From Bradyrhizobium sp. BTAi1 (GTDB lineage Bacteria > Pseudomonadota > Alphaproteobacteria > Rhizobiales > Xanthobacteraceae), in contig NC_009485.1 in the NCBI RefSeq assembly GCF_000015165.1, forward strand, positions 3,429,501 to 3,493,500: a stretch of DNA of 64,000 nucleotides, read 5' to 3'. Positions 42,496 to 50,920 of this stretch are shown here, one piece after another (the first letter of the stretch is position 1; each line of letters opens with the position of its first letter). A model generated the notes under the pieces. That model had not been told where the DNA came from. It ran no database searches and saw only the letters and a list, made by a program, of their open reading frames with translations. The position numbers were made by a program, and so were the translations under genes.

Positions 42496-44460
42496 CTATT
42501 TAAGAAGTGCATTTAGCGCCTGGAATGCAGCCTCAAAGTTGCTTTTGGCCTCGCTGGGCAACTTCTTGCCTAGCTTCTTTGAGCTTTCGCTGAAGTACCG
42601 GGCGGGGCGGTAGTGACTGAAAGTTCCATTCTTCAGGGGATGCTCAACGAGGTACTTTTCGACCCGCTGCAGTATTCTCGGTTCCTTGGAATTCAGGGCG
42701 TTGATATCAATTGGCGCCGAAAGCTGGGCCTCGAACTCAGCGTTGACCAGGTCAACATAGAACGCTGCGCCGAGCATATCTTCGATATCTGCCTCCGCCG
42801 TCTTCGTGAAGTCCGCAAAAGTCATCACGTTGGCTTTCTTCAACAGTTTTTCTCGATACAATCCCTCGATCTTCTTCTGATCGGCGACCTGGCTATCAAT
42901 TAGCGTGGCAATCGTCATTCCTTTTTGAGAGCCCAGCAAGGCCACAAATGTCGGGACTTTTGCAGAGCCGCCGACCGGCGTTATTGTCCAACGAGGATCC
43001 AGCCCGGTCCGCTTTTCTTCCTGCAGTATCGAAGACACAGCCTGCAGAAAGAGCAGATCGGCGGCTCCTTCAACTACCACAGTATAGGGGCCGATGAACA
43101 AGGTCTGGTGCAGCTCGTAGCCAAGCGCACCCTGGAGGGGAAAAAGGCTGTCGGGATTGGCTGCAAAAATATCTTCCAGGACGGTTGTCCCTTCCGCCCC
43201 GATATCGGCGTCCTGTTCGGCATCGATACTCTTGTCCTGCACGATGCGGACCCGGTCAAAATGCTCGGGGTCGACCATGAACGGCGAATGCGTAGAATAG
43301 ATGAGCTGGTGAGAACCCTTTAGCTCCGTCTCGAAATATCTCAGAAGATCGTGCTGCGCTTTGGCGTGAAGCGTCAGCCCAGGTTCGTCCAGCAGTAGGA
43401 TCATAGGCTCGGCGCCTTTCTTGACGTCCGAGTACCAGGCCAGGAAGGAGAAGAACCACACAAAGCCTCGCGAGCGGCTTCCCAGCTCTGTCGTGACCTG
43501 GTGGCGACTGTCGAACACGCCGCCCCATATATTGGTGCCTTGCTGCATGCCGGGCGGGTCGCCAGGCCGCGCCGGCCGTACGTCGAACGACATACGGAGG
43601 TGCTTGTTCTGCGACCAATATTTCAAAACTTGCCGGCTCAAATGGTTGCTGGCGCCTTCAAGCTTATTTTTGAGCTCTATGGTGCTCGCCGGATTGATGA
43701 GCTCGGGCAACTTTAAGCGTGCGAGCCGAATGAGGCCGAGCAGCGGATGATCTGACGGTTTCAGCTGGTTGCTGTTTTCACGGTTGATCAGGGCGTCGAT
43801 ATTCTCGTGCCCCGTCATCTGGTAGTATTCGTCAAAGTACAAAAACTTGGGCTGGCGGGACGAAAGCAAACGATTATAGATGTGCCCCATCAGGCCGTTT
43901 TGCTTAATGTCCTCCAACGTGGTGACAAGCTGTGAGACCTGTACTGTTTGCTCCTGCGATTGCAGAACCGGGGTGAGGGCGTCGGGCGTTAGCTCAACGC
44001 CCTTTAAAGCGGCTCTGGTCTGAGCGGAAAGGTCCGCTTTGCTGATAAGATGTTCGAAACCTTTTCGATCGTCGACTGTGAATTTGTATGCAATTGCGTT
44101 TTCATAGTTCTTGACAAAGCTGATCATTGGAGTTGAGACGCAATCCGGACCGAAGACATCGGCAATAGCCGAGATCTCGTCTGCGTCCAATTCGTAGCAA
44201 GCCTCGATCGGTTGAGCGACTGCTCGCTTGCCGGTTTCGACGTCGTGCCGGTAGTCTTCGACCTCCATTCGCGGATAATCGTTGGTTACGTCAAAGCTTC
44301 CGTCGGCTGGGATGACAGGATTGAGCCGATAAAGAGCCTTTAGTAGTGCACTTTTGCCCGCTTCGTTCTTCCCCACCAGACATGTGATGTCGGAGACGGT
44401 AATGCGGCCGGAGTCGCGGACACTCTGGAAATCGCGAACATGAAACCATTTCAAATGCAC
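42496..44460 (-). CDS. OLD-family ATPase with C-terminal TOPRIM-like nuclease domain
   Basis: The 654-residue protein starts MHLKWFHVRDFQSVRDSG and has Walker A GKNEAGKS (30-37), ABC-type SRGFVWFFSFLAW, Walker B ILLLDEPGLTLHAKAQ and the switch STHSPFMV. The C-terminal third is TOPRIM-like, with VVVEGAADLLFLQAV (Glu) and ATLIDSQVADQKK in place of the usual DxD. This is the OLD/GajA-type architecture used in antiphage defence. There is no GajB helicase next to it, so a stand-alone class 1 OLD nuclease is more likely than Gabija. Confidence 0.85.
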   Translation of the reverse strand: MHLKWFHVRDFQSVRDSGRITVSDITCLVGKNEAGKSALLKALYRLNPVIPADGSFDVTNDYPRMEVEDYRHDVETGKRAVAQPIEACYELDADEISAIADVFGPDCVSTPMISFVKNYENAIAYKFTVDDRKGFEHLISKADLSAQTRAALKGVELTPDALTPVLQSQEQTVQVSQLVTTLEDIKQNGLMGHIYNRLLSSRQPKFLYFDEYYQMTGHENIDALINRENSNQLKPSDHPLLGLIRLARLKLPELINPASTIELKNKLEGASNHLSRQVLKYWSQNKHLRMSFDVRPARPGDPPGMQQGTNIWGGVFDSRHQVTTELGSRSRGFVWFFSFLAWYSDVKKGAEPMILLLDEPGLTLHAKAQHDLLRYFETELKGSHQLIYSTHSPFMVDPEHFDRVRIVQDKSIDAEQDADIGAEGTTVLEDIFAANPDSLFPLQGALGYELHQTLFIGPYTVVVEGAADLLFLQAVSSILQEEKRTGLDPRWTITPVGGSAKVPTFVALLGSQKGMTIATLIDSQVADQKKIEGLYREKLLKKANVMTFADFTKTAEADIEDMLGAAFYVDLVNAEFEAQLSAPIDINALNSKEPRILQRVEKYLVEHPLKNGTFSHYRPARYFSESSKKLGKKLPSEAKSNFEAAFQALNALLK

Positions 44461-44723
44461 GGCCTGTCCTCACAAAATGAAAAACAACCAGGGCTAGATT
44501 ATGCTTGCTGGGGCCCGCTCCACAAGCGGTGGGGCGGCGCGGCCCCCAAGGCGGTCAAGGCCAGGCCCTTCGGGCAAAATTCGCTAGCCGGGTAGTCGGT
44601 CGCTTCGCTTCCTCCGGCCCACACCAACCCGGCGCATTCCGGCCTGTGACAGCCAACCCCGCTCATCGGCGCTCGCCCAGTCCCGGTTGCGTACATGACA
44701 GGACAACTGAGTGGTGCGCACGG

Positions 44724-45497
44724 TCAGGCAGAAGCGGCCTTGCCGGTCTTTTTTCCTGCCCTTGAGCGGTTTGAAAGGATCGTGTGCTGTTCGGCAATTG
44801 CGTTAAGCTTTTGCCCCCCGGATGTGCCGCCGATAATCTGGTTTACGGCCACGCATACCCCCATGGTTGCCATAGATAGATACTCGTAGGTCTCTTCAAT
44901 CTCCGCAGTCTTCACAATGGGGACTGTGTCGAACCCGGGCCCTTCAGGATGGTCGGGAACGACATACCGGTTTAGAGCCGAAATCGACGGGTGTGCGGAG
45001 TCCGACGATAGTTGCGAGTAGAAGATGTACGTTTGTTTGAAATCATCGCGCATGCTGGCGACGACCTTCGGGTTGAGCGTCTTGTTGGCAAGTCCGCTTC
45101 GGTTCAGGTCGCGCATTTGATCGCGCAGTCGCTGTTCAACTTCCTGATCGAGAGTGTACTCACCTGCGAAGATCGCTTGGCCAAGCGCTCTGCGGTGGCT
45201 CAGCTCGTCATCTCGCATTTGTTTGACGAATTTATCTCCGTCTTCCGCAAGCCCAACGACCCAGTAGAGATTTTCCAAGCAACACCGGGTTATTGTTCGC
45301 GCCTCTACAATCTGCCCAGAATCGAGCAGGATTAGCGCGGCTTTCAAGTTTGAGGCCGTGCGTGCGAGCAGCATCAACGCGAGGAACTGGGGATCGGCAA
45401 AGCCCTTCGGCGTAATCTTGACGTCAGCCGTCGCGAAGATCGCCGTGGCGCATTCGCCAATGGTCGCGCATTGCGACTTCCATTCGTCCTGTATCAT
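44724..45497 (-). CDS. DUF5677-like protein
   Basis: The 257-residue protein is largely helical with FLALMLLARTASNLKAALILLDSGQIVEARTITRCCLENLYWVVGL-type segments (quoted in parts), then DSAHPSISALNRYV. This fits DUF5677, a family often found in accessory and defence islands with unknown function. The ATG at 45497 follows AAGGAG at good spacing. The frame continues upstream only because it is joined to a dnaE2 remnant. Confidence 0.7.
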   Translation of the reverse strand: MIQDEWKSQCATIGECATAIFATADVKITPKGFADPQFLALMLLARTASNLKAALILLDSGQIVEARTITRCCLENLYWVVGLAEDGDKFVKQMRDDELSHRRALGQAIFAGEYTLDQEVEQRLRDQMRDLNRSGLANKTLNPKVVASMRDDFKQTYIFYSQLSSDSAHPSISALNRYVVPDHPEGPGFDTVPIVKTAEIEETYEYLSMATMGVCVAVNQIIGGTSGGQKLNAIAEQHTILSNRSRAGKKTGKAASA

Positions 45498-45518
45498 CCG
45501 CTTGCTCCTTTGCTGTCT

Positions 45519-45653
45519 AATGCCGGCGGCGCGATAATCCTCGACCACCTCGCGCCCTGACGTGATAGTTGGCATCTCAACCGGCTGATCCCGAACCTCG
45601 GGTTCGATGCCCTGCTCACGCCAGGCGGCCTCAGGGAAGAGTGTAGCCCCGCA
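45519..45653 (-). pseudogene. Remnant of error-prone DNA polymerase gene dnaE2
   Basis: On the minus strand, in frame with the next gene, LFPEAAWREQGIEPEVRDQP and then REVVEDYRAAG correspond to a stretch near the C-terminal third of DnaE2 (family consensus around EVVEDYR...GLSLRxHP). Homology stops after RAAG, and a Shine-Dalgarno plus a new start follow. Nothing else of dnaE2 is visible in the window. The rest of the gap 45654-45928 holds no gene I can support. Confidence 0.5.
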
Positions 45654-45928
45654 ACGACTTGATCGCCCTAGGCAGCCTCTTGGCGTCCGATCTTCAGAAA
45701 CTAGAAGGCATCAGCCCCGAGCCTTACCAAGGTTCTCAGATTGAGGTCGGCTCGGCGAGTGAGGTCCAAAATGCTGGTGTATGGCTTGGTGCCCGTGTTG
45801 TCGACCAAACATGCCGTCGGCTTCCGTGAGGCCGCGCGATGGCGAGGTGGCTAGAGGAAGGCTCTGACAACGCTGAGCGCCCGGTGCGAGCCCCGACTTA
45901 TCCCGCTCTCTAACGGACTCGACTTCGA

Positions 45929-45943
45929 GTTCTTGATATGTTC
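45929..45943 (+). promoter_or_regulatory. LexA (SOS) box of alphaproteobacterial type
   Basis: GTTC-TTGATAT-GTTC matches the alphaproteobacterial direct-repeat consensus GTTC-N7-GTTC exactly. It ends 2 bp before the first possible start codon of the CxxC-protein gene, so either translation starts further in (45955 or 45982) or the transcript is nearly leaderless. Confidence 0.65.
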
Positions 45944-45945
45944 TC

Positions 45946-46359
45946 ATGATGGCCATGACCGACCGCCCCGCAAGCTGGCGTATGCCGAACCGGAAGCAGA
46001 TGGAGGAAGTGGCCCGCTACCTCGGCAGAAAGGCCCCGCCGGTGCGCGGACTCGCTCCGAACGACTGTCTGCCTGAAGAATACTGGCAGGCGCCCCTGGA
46101 GGCGGCCAACGCTGCCGAAAGGCTTCCGTCGCCCAGAGGCTCCCTGAGCCAGCTGCGGCTGGGCGAGATCGCCGACCACGTGCTGCGGGTGGGGTGTCGG
46201 CGCTGCGGGCGCACGGTCGAGATCCAGAAGGATGATGCTGTTCGCCTGTATGGCTCGGAGGCGACTTGGCGCGACGTCGGCCAGCGCCTTCTGGACGACA
46301 CCTGCACGCAGCGGACCGGCCGCTACGAAGAGGACGGCTGCTGGCCGTCATTCGACTGA
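45946..46359 (+). CDS. Small CxxC protein of an SOS operon (A)
   Basis: The 137-residue (or shorter) protein has a helical start (PNRKQMEEVARYLGRKAPP) and a C-terminal module with CRRCGRTVEIQKDDAVRLYG, DDTCTQRTGRYEEDGCWPSFD. These four cysteines could bind zinc. The start is uncertain because the LexA box lies at the first ATG. It is the first gene of a tight three-gene unit ending with the YedK/HMCES-type protein. Function unknown, DNA repair likely by context. Confidence 0.65.
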   Translation: MMAMTDRPASWRMPNRKQMEEVARYLGRKAPPVRGLAPNDCLPEEYWQAPLEAANAAERLPSPRGSLSQLRLGEIADHVLRVGCRRCGRTVEIQKDDAVRLYGSEATWRDVGQRLLDDTCTQRTGRYEEDGCWPSFD

Positions 46360-46366
46360 CTGTCGG

Positions 46367-46816
46367 ATGGCGCCCAAGCATCATCCGACGCCGCTCTCCG
46401 GAGGCGACCGGAAGGCTCTCGCCAAGGAGCTCGGTCGGGCGAGGGCGATGACGACAATTCTCGCCGAGCAGGCGGCCGAGGTGCGGGCTCAGGGCGAGGC
46501 TCTGATCCGGCAGGCCGACCGGCTCCTTTGCGAGTCGTGGAATGAGCGCATGTGGGCAAACGGCGGTCCGGTCGATCCGTCTCCCACGATCGACCAAGCA
46601 ATCAACGGCGGCTATCCCTGGTTGGGAATCGCGTGCTCGCGCTGCAAAGCGCGGCGTGAAGTGGACCCGGCCACGTTGCGCCGCCCGTCGACCACCTTCA
46701 TCCACGACCTCGCCGGCCGGCTCAGGTGCAGCAGGTGCGCCAAGGTCAATCGCAGGCCGCCAGCGACGCTGCTACAGTTGGCGCAGCGCCCGCGCCAGGC
46801 CGCTCCGGAGACCTGA
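46367..46816 (+). CDS. Small CxxC protein of an SOS operon (B)
   Basis: The 149-residue protein has a coiled N-terminal half (RKALAKELGRARAMTTILAEQ) and then GIACSRCKARREVDPATL and RLRCSRCAKVNRRPP, two CxxC pairs forming a likely zinc ribbon. The layout parallels the preceding protein (helical part, then CxRC motif), so the two may be distant paralogues. It lies 7 bp after gene A and 2 bp before the YedK-like gene. Confidence 0.65.
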   Translation: MAPKHHPTPLSGGDRKALAKELGRARAMTTILAEQAAEVRAQGEALIRQADRLLCESWNERMWANGGPVDPSPTIDQAINGGYPWLGIACSRCKARREVDPATLRRPSTTFIHDLAGRLRCSRCAKVNRRPPATLLQLAQRPRQAAPET

Positions 46817-46818
46817 CG

Positions 46819-47553
46819 ATGTGCAATCTGTACTCGATGACGAAGAACGCGGACGCGATCCGCCGGCTGTTCGGCGTTTCGCCTGGGAGCGACCACACGG
46901 GCAATTTGCCGTCCATGCCCGGCATCTTCCCGGACTATCCGGCTCCCATCATCCGCAATTCCGCCGCCGGCCTGAAACTCGCGATGGCTCGCTGGGGCAT
47001 GCCGTCCTCAGCCAAGGCGCTCATGGACGCCACCAAGAAGCGGGCCGAGAAACTGCAGGCGAAGGGCAAGGTGGCAGACTTCAAGGAACTGCTGCGGCTC
47101 GAGCCGGACAGCGGCACGACCAACATCCGCAATGTGACCAGCGCGCACTGGAAGCGTTGGCTCGGCCCGGAAAATCGGTGCCTGGTGCCGTTCACCAGTT
47201 TCTCCGAGTACGACACCATCGATGGCAAGAAGGTGCCGGTCTGGTTCGCTGCCGACGAGAGCAGGCCGCCGCTGGCGTTCGCCGGCCTCTGGACCAGCTG
47301 GACGTCGGTCCGCAAGGCGAAGGAGGGCGAGGTCACGATCGACGTCTATGGCTTCCTGACGTGCGAGCCGAACGCCGAGGTCGGCCGCGTCCACCCGAAG
47401 GCGATGCCGGTGATCTTGACGTCTCCCGAGGAATTTGACGCCTGGCTGCGCGCCCCCTGGGACGAGGCGAAAGCGCTGCAGAGGCCGCTGCCGGACGGCG
47501 CGCTGCAGATCGTGGCGACCGGGCCAAAAGAGGATCCCGCAACGTCCGGCTAG
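46819..47553 (+). CDS. SOS response-associated peptidase (YedK/HMCES family)
   Basis: The 244-residue SRAP protein has the processed catalytic Cys2 (MCNLYS), an active-site Asn near 105, Glu130 in SFSEYD and His192 in VHPKAMPVIL. It forms a covalent crosslink with abasic sites in single-stranded DNA and shields them during replication. Its placement behind a LexA box fits the family name. The gene follows the two CxxC proteins with only 2 bp between. Confidence 0.9.
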   Translation: MCNLYSMTKNADAIRRLFGVSPGSDHTGNLPSMPGIFPDYPAPIIRNSAAGLKLAMARWGMPSSAKALMDATKKRAEKLQAKGKVADFKELLRLEPDSGTTNIRNVTSAHWKRWLGPENRCLVPFTSFSEYDTIDGKKVPVWFAADESRPPLAFAGLWTSWTSVRKAKEGEVTIDVYGFLTCEPNAEVGRVHPKAMPVILTSPEEFDAWLRAPWDEAKALQRPLPDGALQIVATGPKEDPATSG

Positions 47554-47679
47554 CGTTCGGCACTGCTCTGCCGAACTGGTGAAGACGCCAGAGCCCCGAC
47601 GATTGCGAATCCCTGCTGCGCGGTAACTGCTCGGAACGAGCAGGCGAGTGGAAGGATTCGTTCAGCAGGAGTGACTTCG

Positions 47680-47943
47680 ATGCTGATGACGACGGAACGA
47701 CGGGCGGCAATCCGCAGCCTGCGCGGCTGGGCGATCTCCGTGCTGCAGGAGGCGGGAGCAATCCAGGAATGCGAAGAGCATGGCTGGGCGAAGGAGCGGG
47801 CTGACCCTCATGCGCGCGAGCGAGCCTTTGAAATCGCGACCCAGAATCCGCCGACCGGCGTCTCTCGCGAAGATGCGGTCGCGGAAGTTAGCCACGTGCT
47901 GGATTCGATCGGCGATACCTGCCCGGAGTGTCCGCCCGACTAA
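47680..47943 (+). CDS. Small conserved hypothetical protein, 87 aa
   Basis: MLMTTERRAAIRSLRGWAISVLQEAG begins a mostly helical protein that ends with DTCPECPPD, a CxxC-like tail. CAGGAG is 7 bp before the ATG at 47680. Acidic residues (HVLDSIGD) and GVSREDAVAEV suggest a compact helical fold. It is typical of small proteins on rhizobial accessory islands; I cannot give a function. Confidence 0.6.
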   Translation: MLMTTERRAAIRSLRGWAISVLQEAGAIQECEEHGWAKERADPHARERAFEIATQNPPTGVSREDAVAEVSHVLDSIGDTCPECPPD

Positions 47944-47958
47944 CATCGGCGGGCGAAT

Positions 47959-48567
47959 CTATTCGCGGACGCGACGTAGTGCGTCTCTGAGCTTCTCCCT
48001 CTCGGCCTCCCAGCGCCGGTCTTCGGCTTCGATCCGCTTCTCAAGATCGCGCCGCTCGGCTTCGAGATTCCCAAGCCGCTCATTGTGCTCCTGCTGCGCA
48101 GCTTCTAGCGCCGCTTGCGCTTTCGCGATCAGCTTTTCGCGCCGAGCCCGTTCCTTCTCCCTGATAGCCTCCTCTTTGCGCCGCTGAGCGTCTCGACGCC
48201 GCTGTTCGCGCTCGAACTGGGCTGCGGCCTTCCGTGAATCTTCAACGCTCACTGTCGGGGCCGCACGCCGCTTTGCCTCTGGACGTCCGGCCTTCTTTTT
48301 CGGAATACTTTCCTCATCATCCAGATCGGGCAGTTCAGACTGCTCAGCAAATCGTCCCGTCGACCCGGCCGGACGCTTCAGAACCACGCCCGGCTTTGCC
48401 ATGGTGGCGGCAATGACGTCCGGATCTTCGGTCTCCGTTGCGGCTCCCTGGTGAAAGAGATTGCTGCCCGCGCCCCATGCCTCCAGCGCTGCCTTCATGG
48501 AGGGCGCCGCGATCGCGAGATCGTAGAAACCAAGTGAGGTCTGATAGGTCTTCAGCTTGCGCGGCAC
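47959..48567 (-). CDS. Coiled-coil hypothetical protein, 202 aa
   Basis: The N-terminal 70 residues are a small globular part (MPRKLKTYQTSLGFYDLAIAAPSMKAALEAWG). The second half is a long, highly charged coiled coil (RRRDAQRRKEEAIREKERARREK to the end). This resembles TolA-like annotations, but there is no membrane anchor. It is 6 bp downstream of the 108-residue gene and probably part of the ku operon on the minus strand. Confidence 0.65.
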   Translation of the reverse strand: MPRKLKTYQTSLGFYDLAIAAPSMKAALEAWGAGSNLFHQGAATETEDPDVIAATMAKPGVVLKRPAGSTGRFAEQSELPDLDDEESIPKKKAGRPEAKRRAAPTVSVEDSRKAAAQFEREQRRRDAQRRKEEAIREKERARREKLIAKAQAALEAAQQEHNERLGNLEAERRDLEKRIEAEDRRWEAEREKLRDALRRVRE

Positions 48568-48573
48568 CGGAGC

Positions 48574-48900
48574 TTACCTGGGCGACTGTGAGACTGCAGC
48601 ATACCACGTGGCGTAGGGCGTGTTCCGTGCAATGTGGCGGTTCAGATCGGGCGAGCCGTCGCTCCACCAGACCGGCCCCCGCTCGCCCAGCGCTCTCTTA
48701 GCCTGATCCACGGCGCGGTGGGCTGCAGCTTCGGCATCCGGATTTTTCGCCGTTTTGGCGGCCCGAACCGCGCGCCGGGCCGACATGAGCTGCGTGGTCA
48801 GCTGAGCTCTTTTGTCCTCGCTGATGGCAGGATCGGTCATGCGCCAGAGGCGGCCGCGGACGACGAAGTAGCGTCCGTCCGGAGTTACGGGATACTTCAA
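48574..48900 (-). CDS. Hypothetical protein of the ku operon, 108 aa
   Basis: MKYPVTPDGRYFVVRGRLWRMTDPAISEDKRAQLTTQLMSARRAV (start quoted in part) leads to an Ala/Lys-rich helix and GPVWWSDGSPDLNRHIARNTPYATWY. Genes of this type often accompany Ku and LigD in Bradyrhizobium-like genomes. It overlaps the end of ku by 4 bp, so it is translated with it. Biochemical role unknown. Confidence 0.65.
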   Translation of the reverse strand: MKYPVTPDGRYFVVRGRLWRMTDPAISEDKRAQLTTQLMSARRAVRAAKTAKNPDAEAAAHRAVDQAKRALGERGPVWWSDGSPDLNRHIARNTPYATWYAAVSQSPR

Positions 48901-49829
48901 GCCGACTTCCGCTGCCGGCCGGATGCCTGCTTCTTCGCCGACGCCTCCTTACCGGCGGTCTTCTTTCCCGCAATCGGCATCAGCATCTCTTTCTGCCCGG
49001 CGGCAGCTTTCTTCGGCTTCTTCGCCGGCTTGGCAGCCGCCTGCGTCGGCGATGCTGTCTGCCCGACCGACCGCCGCAGCGCCTCCATCAGATCGACGAC
49101 ATTCTCGCCCTTCGGCCGATCCTTGGGCCGGATCGTCTTGCCCGCACGCTTCTGGTTGATCAGGTCGATCAGCGCGGTCTCATAGTGGTCCTCGAACTTC
49201 TCCGGTGCGAAGGTGCCGGCCCTCTGCTCCACGATGTGCCGCGCGAGATCCAGCATGTCCTTGGTGATCTTCACGTCCTGGATCTCTTCGAAATACTCCT
49301 GCTCCGATCGCAATTCATAGGGATAGCGCAGCAGCGTGCCGACAAGGCCCTTGTCCATCGCTTCGAGCGCGATGATGTGCTCGCGGTTGGTGAGAACGAT
49401 CCGGCCGATCGCGACCTTGTTCATCTCCCGGATGGTTTCGCGGATCACGGCGAAGGCATCGTGGCCGACCTTGCCATCGGGACGCAGGTAGTAGGGGCGG
49501 ATCAGATAGCGCGGGTCGATGTCTGTCCTGGCCACGAACTCGTCGATTTCGATCGTGCGCGTGGACTCCAGCGCGATCTCCTCGAACTCCTCCTTCGAGA
49601 CCTCAATGTATTGGCCCTTCTCGAGCTCATATCCCTTGACGATGTCCTCGTTGGGGACTTCTTCGCCCGTGTCAGCGTCGACTTTCACGTACCTGATACG
49701 GTGGCCGGTCTGCCTGTTCAGCTGGTTGAACGAGATCTTCTCGGACTCTGACGTGGCCGGGTAGAGGGCTACCGGGCACGTGACGAGCGACAGACGCAGA
49801 AAGCCTTTCCAGTTGGCGCGGGGGGCCAT
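48897..49829 (-). CDS. ku: Ku protein for non-homologous end joining
   Basis: The 310-residue protein starts MAPRANWKGFLRLSLVTCPVALYP and carries the bacterial Ku core (FNQLNRQTGHRIRYVKVD, VKGYELEKGQYIEVSKEE, EFVARTDIDPRYL, HIVEQRAGTFAPEKFEDHYE). The C-terminal tail is lysine-rich (KKPKKAAAGQK...KKTAGKEASAKKQ), typical of DNA-contacting extensions. It binds broken ends and recruits LigD, which is not in the window. First gene of a three-gene minus-strand unit. Confidence 0.93.
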   Translation of the reverse strand: MAPRANWKGFLRLSLVTCPVALYPATSESEKISFNQLNRQTGHRIRYVKVDADTGEEVPNEDIVKGYELEKGQYIEVSKEEFEEIALESTRTIEIDEFVARTDIDPRYLIRPYYLRPDGKVGHDAFAVIRETIREMNKVAIGRIVLTNREHIIALEAMDKGLVGTLLRYPYELRSEQEYFEEIQDVKITKDMLDLARHIVEQRAGTFAPEKFEDHYETALIDLINQKRAGKTIRPKDRPKGENVVDLMEALRRSVGQTASPTQAAAKPAKKPKKAAAGQKEMLMPIAGKKTAGKEASAKKQASGRQRKSA

Positions 49830-50310
49830 TGACGCGGAACTCCAGGGTTGAAGCGGTCCGGATTCAAGACGTTTGGACGGGGTGGGTTCCGACGCCGTTA
49901 CGGCGAGCAGGGGGAATTGACGATCAACCCAATTTGGACGGAAGAGCCTTTATCCATCAAAAGCCGCGGGTATTGTGTCGCTCGCCGGAGGCACTCGCGC
50001 GAAGGCCGCCTCCGCTTTGCTGCGGCGCCGCTATGCTGCCTTCGCGCGGGTGCCTTGTTAACCGGTCTCGCGACTGCACTCGGTCCCGGGTCCCTCCGCT
50101 CACGCGGCGGCCGCTATGCTGACCCTCCTGCGGGTGCCTGCTCTGCCTTCGCTCCGCTTCGGCTCGAGTTCGGCCATCCACGGTGCGCCCTTTCATTACC
50201 GAGCAAAGATCGGATCGAGCGGCTACCCGTTTTTCGGCTGCTACTGTGTTTCGGCAGCTTCCGCTTATGGGAGCGGACGGAAGCGAAGCGAGTCGCGCGA
50301 ACGGAAGCCG
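49830..50310. other. Gene-free 481-bp stretch with degenerate repeats
   Basis: No gene is supported. Two imperfect direct repeats beginning CCGCTATGCTG (50028-50056 and 50111-50140), each running into GCGGGTGCCT, and frequent CCGCTTC/GAAGCG words give a repeat-derived look. It should contain the ku promoter near 49830-49900, but I see no convincing boxes. Confidence 0.35.
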
Positions 50311-50796
50311 CTATGGCCCGGCAATTTTTCGATAGGTCACGTGGGCGGTCGCGAATGGAAGCCCGGCACGGCCGGCTGATCCGCGAACGATGCAGGCGTT
50401 GTCGTCGATGAGATAAAACCAGTCGTCAAAATTCAGCTTTGTGGTTTTGCCGTCTGACTGCGGTGTGTCTCTCGTGTAACGCCAATGGAATGCGCAACCG
50501 GCCTGGTCGCCTTGCGCCTCGCCGTCGAGGTGTGGCTCTAAGCCATTGTACTTACCGGGGCCACGCTTTTGGATCGTCCAGTTGAGCGTGTCCTCGTGTC
50601 CATCATCGAAACGATACGTCTCGACGAAGTGAACGACCTGCTTCGCTTCGTCCCATCGGCCTTCTGCTGTGATCGTCGCCCGCTTCAGCAGACCGCCAAT
50701 CAGGCTTTCAAGCACAGCCCATCCTTCCAGTCGCCCGTCGAAGAATCGCTCTGGTAGGAAGATCGGCGTGGTGCCGTCGAATTGCTTAATGGACAT
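50311..50796 (-). CDS. DUF3833-like protein
   Basis: The 161-residue protein (FFDGRLEGWAVLESLIGGLLKRATITAEGRWD, GHEDTLNWTIQKRGPGKYNGLEPHLDGEAQGDQAGCAFHWRYT in parts) fits DUF3833, proteins with a predicted lipocalin-like beta barrel. GGGAG precedes the ATG at 50796. The usual lipobox-type signal of some members is absent, so it is predicted cytoplasmic. Role unknown. Confidence 0.75.
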   Translation of the reverse strand: MSIKQFDGTTPIFLPERFFDGRLEGWAVLESLIGGLLKRATITAEGRWDEAKQVVHFVETYRFDDGHEDTLNWTIQKRGPGKYNGLEPHLDGEAQGDQAGCAFHWRYTRDTPQSDGKTTKLNFDDWFYLIDDNACIVRGSAGRAGLPFATAHVTYRKIAGP

Positions 50797-50920
50797 TGGC
50801 TGCTCCCTGGAATGGAAACGAACCACGCAGCAGACGTCAGGTTCCGCTGCATCCGCTTAACACAATGAGCGTCTTGGGATGTGGCCCGCATGTCAGAGGA
50901 AGAGTGCAGGCCGGATTGGC

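Noticed and set aside
42496..44460. Gabija system
   Set aside because: The OLD-like protein alone is GajA-like; no UvrD-type GajB helicase is adjacent.
44499..44765. Small genes on either strand in the gap between the OLD-like and DUF5677-like genes
   Set aside because: Translations are low-complexity, overlap each other on opposite strands and lack ribosome sites; probably repeat-derived DNA.
49848..50411. 187-codon open frame beside ku
   Set aside because: Arg/Ser/Leu-rich translation through a repeat-like stretch and into the opposite DUF3833-like gene; no good start signal.
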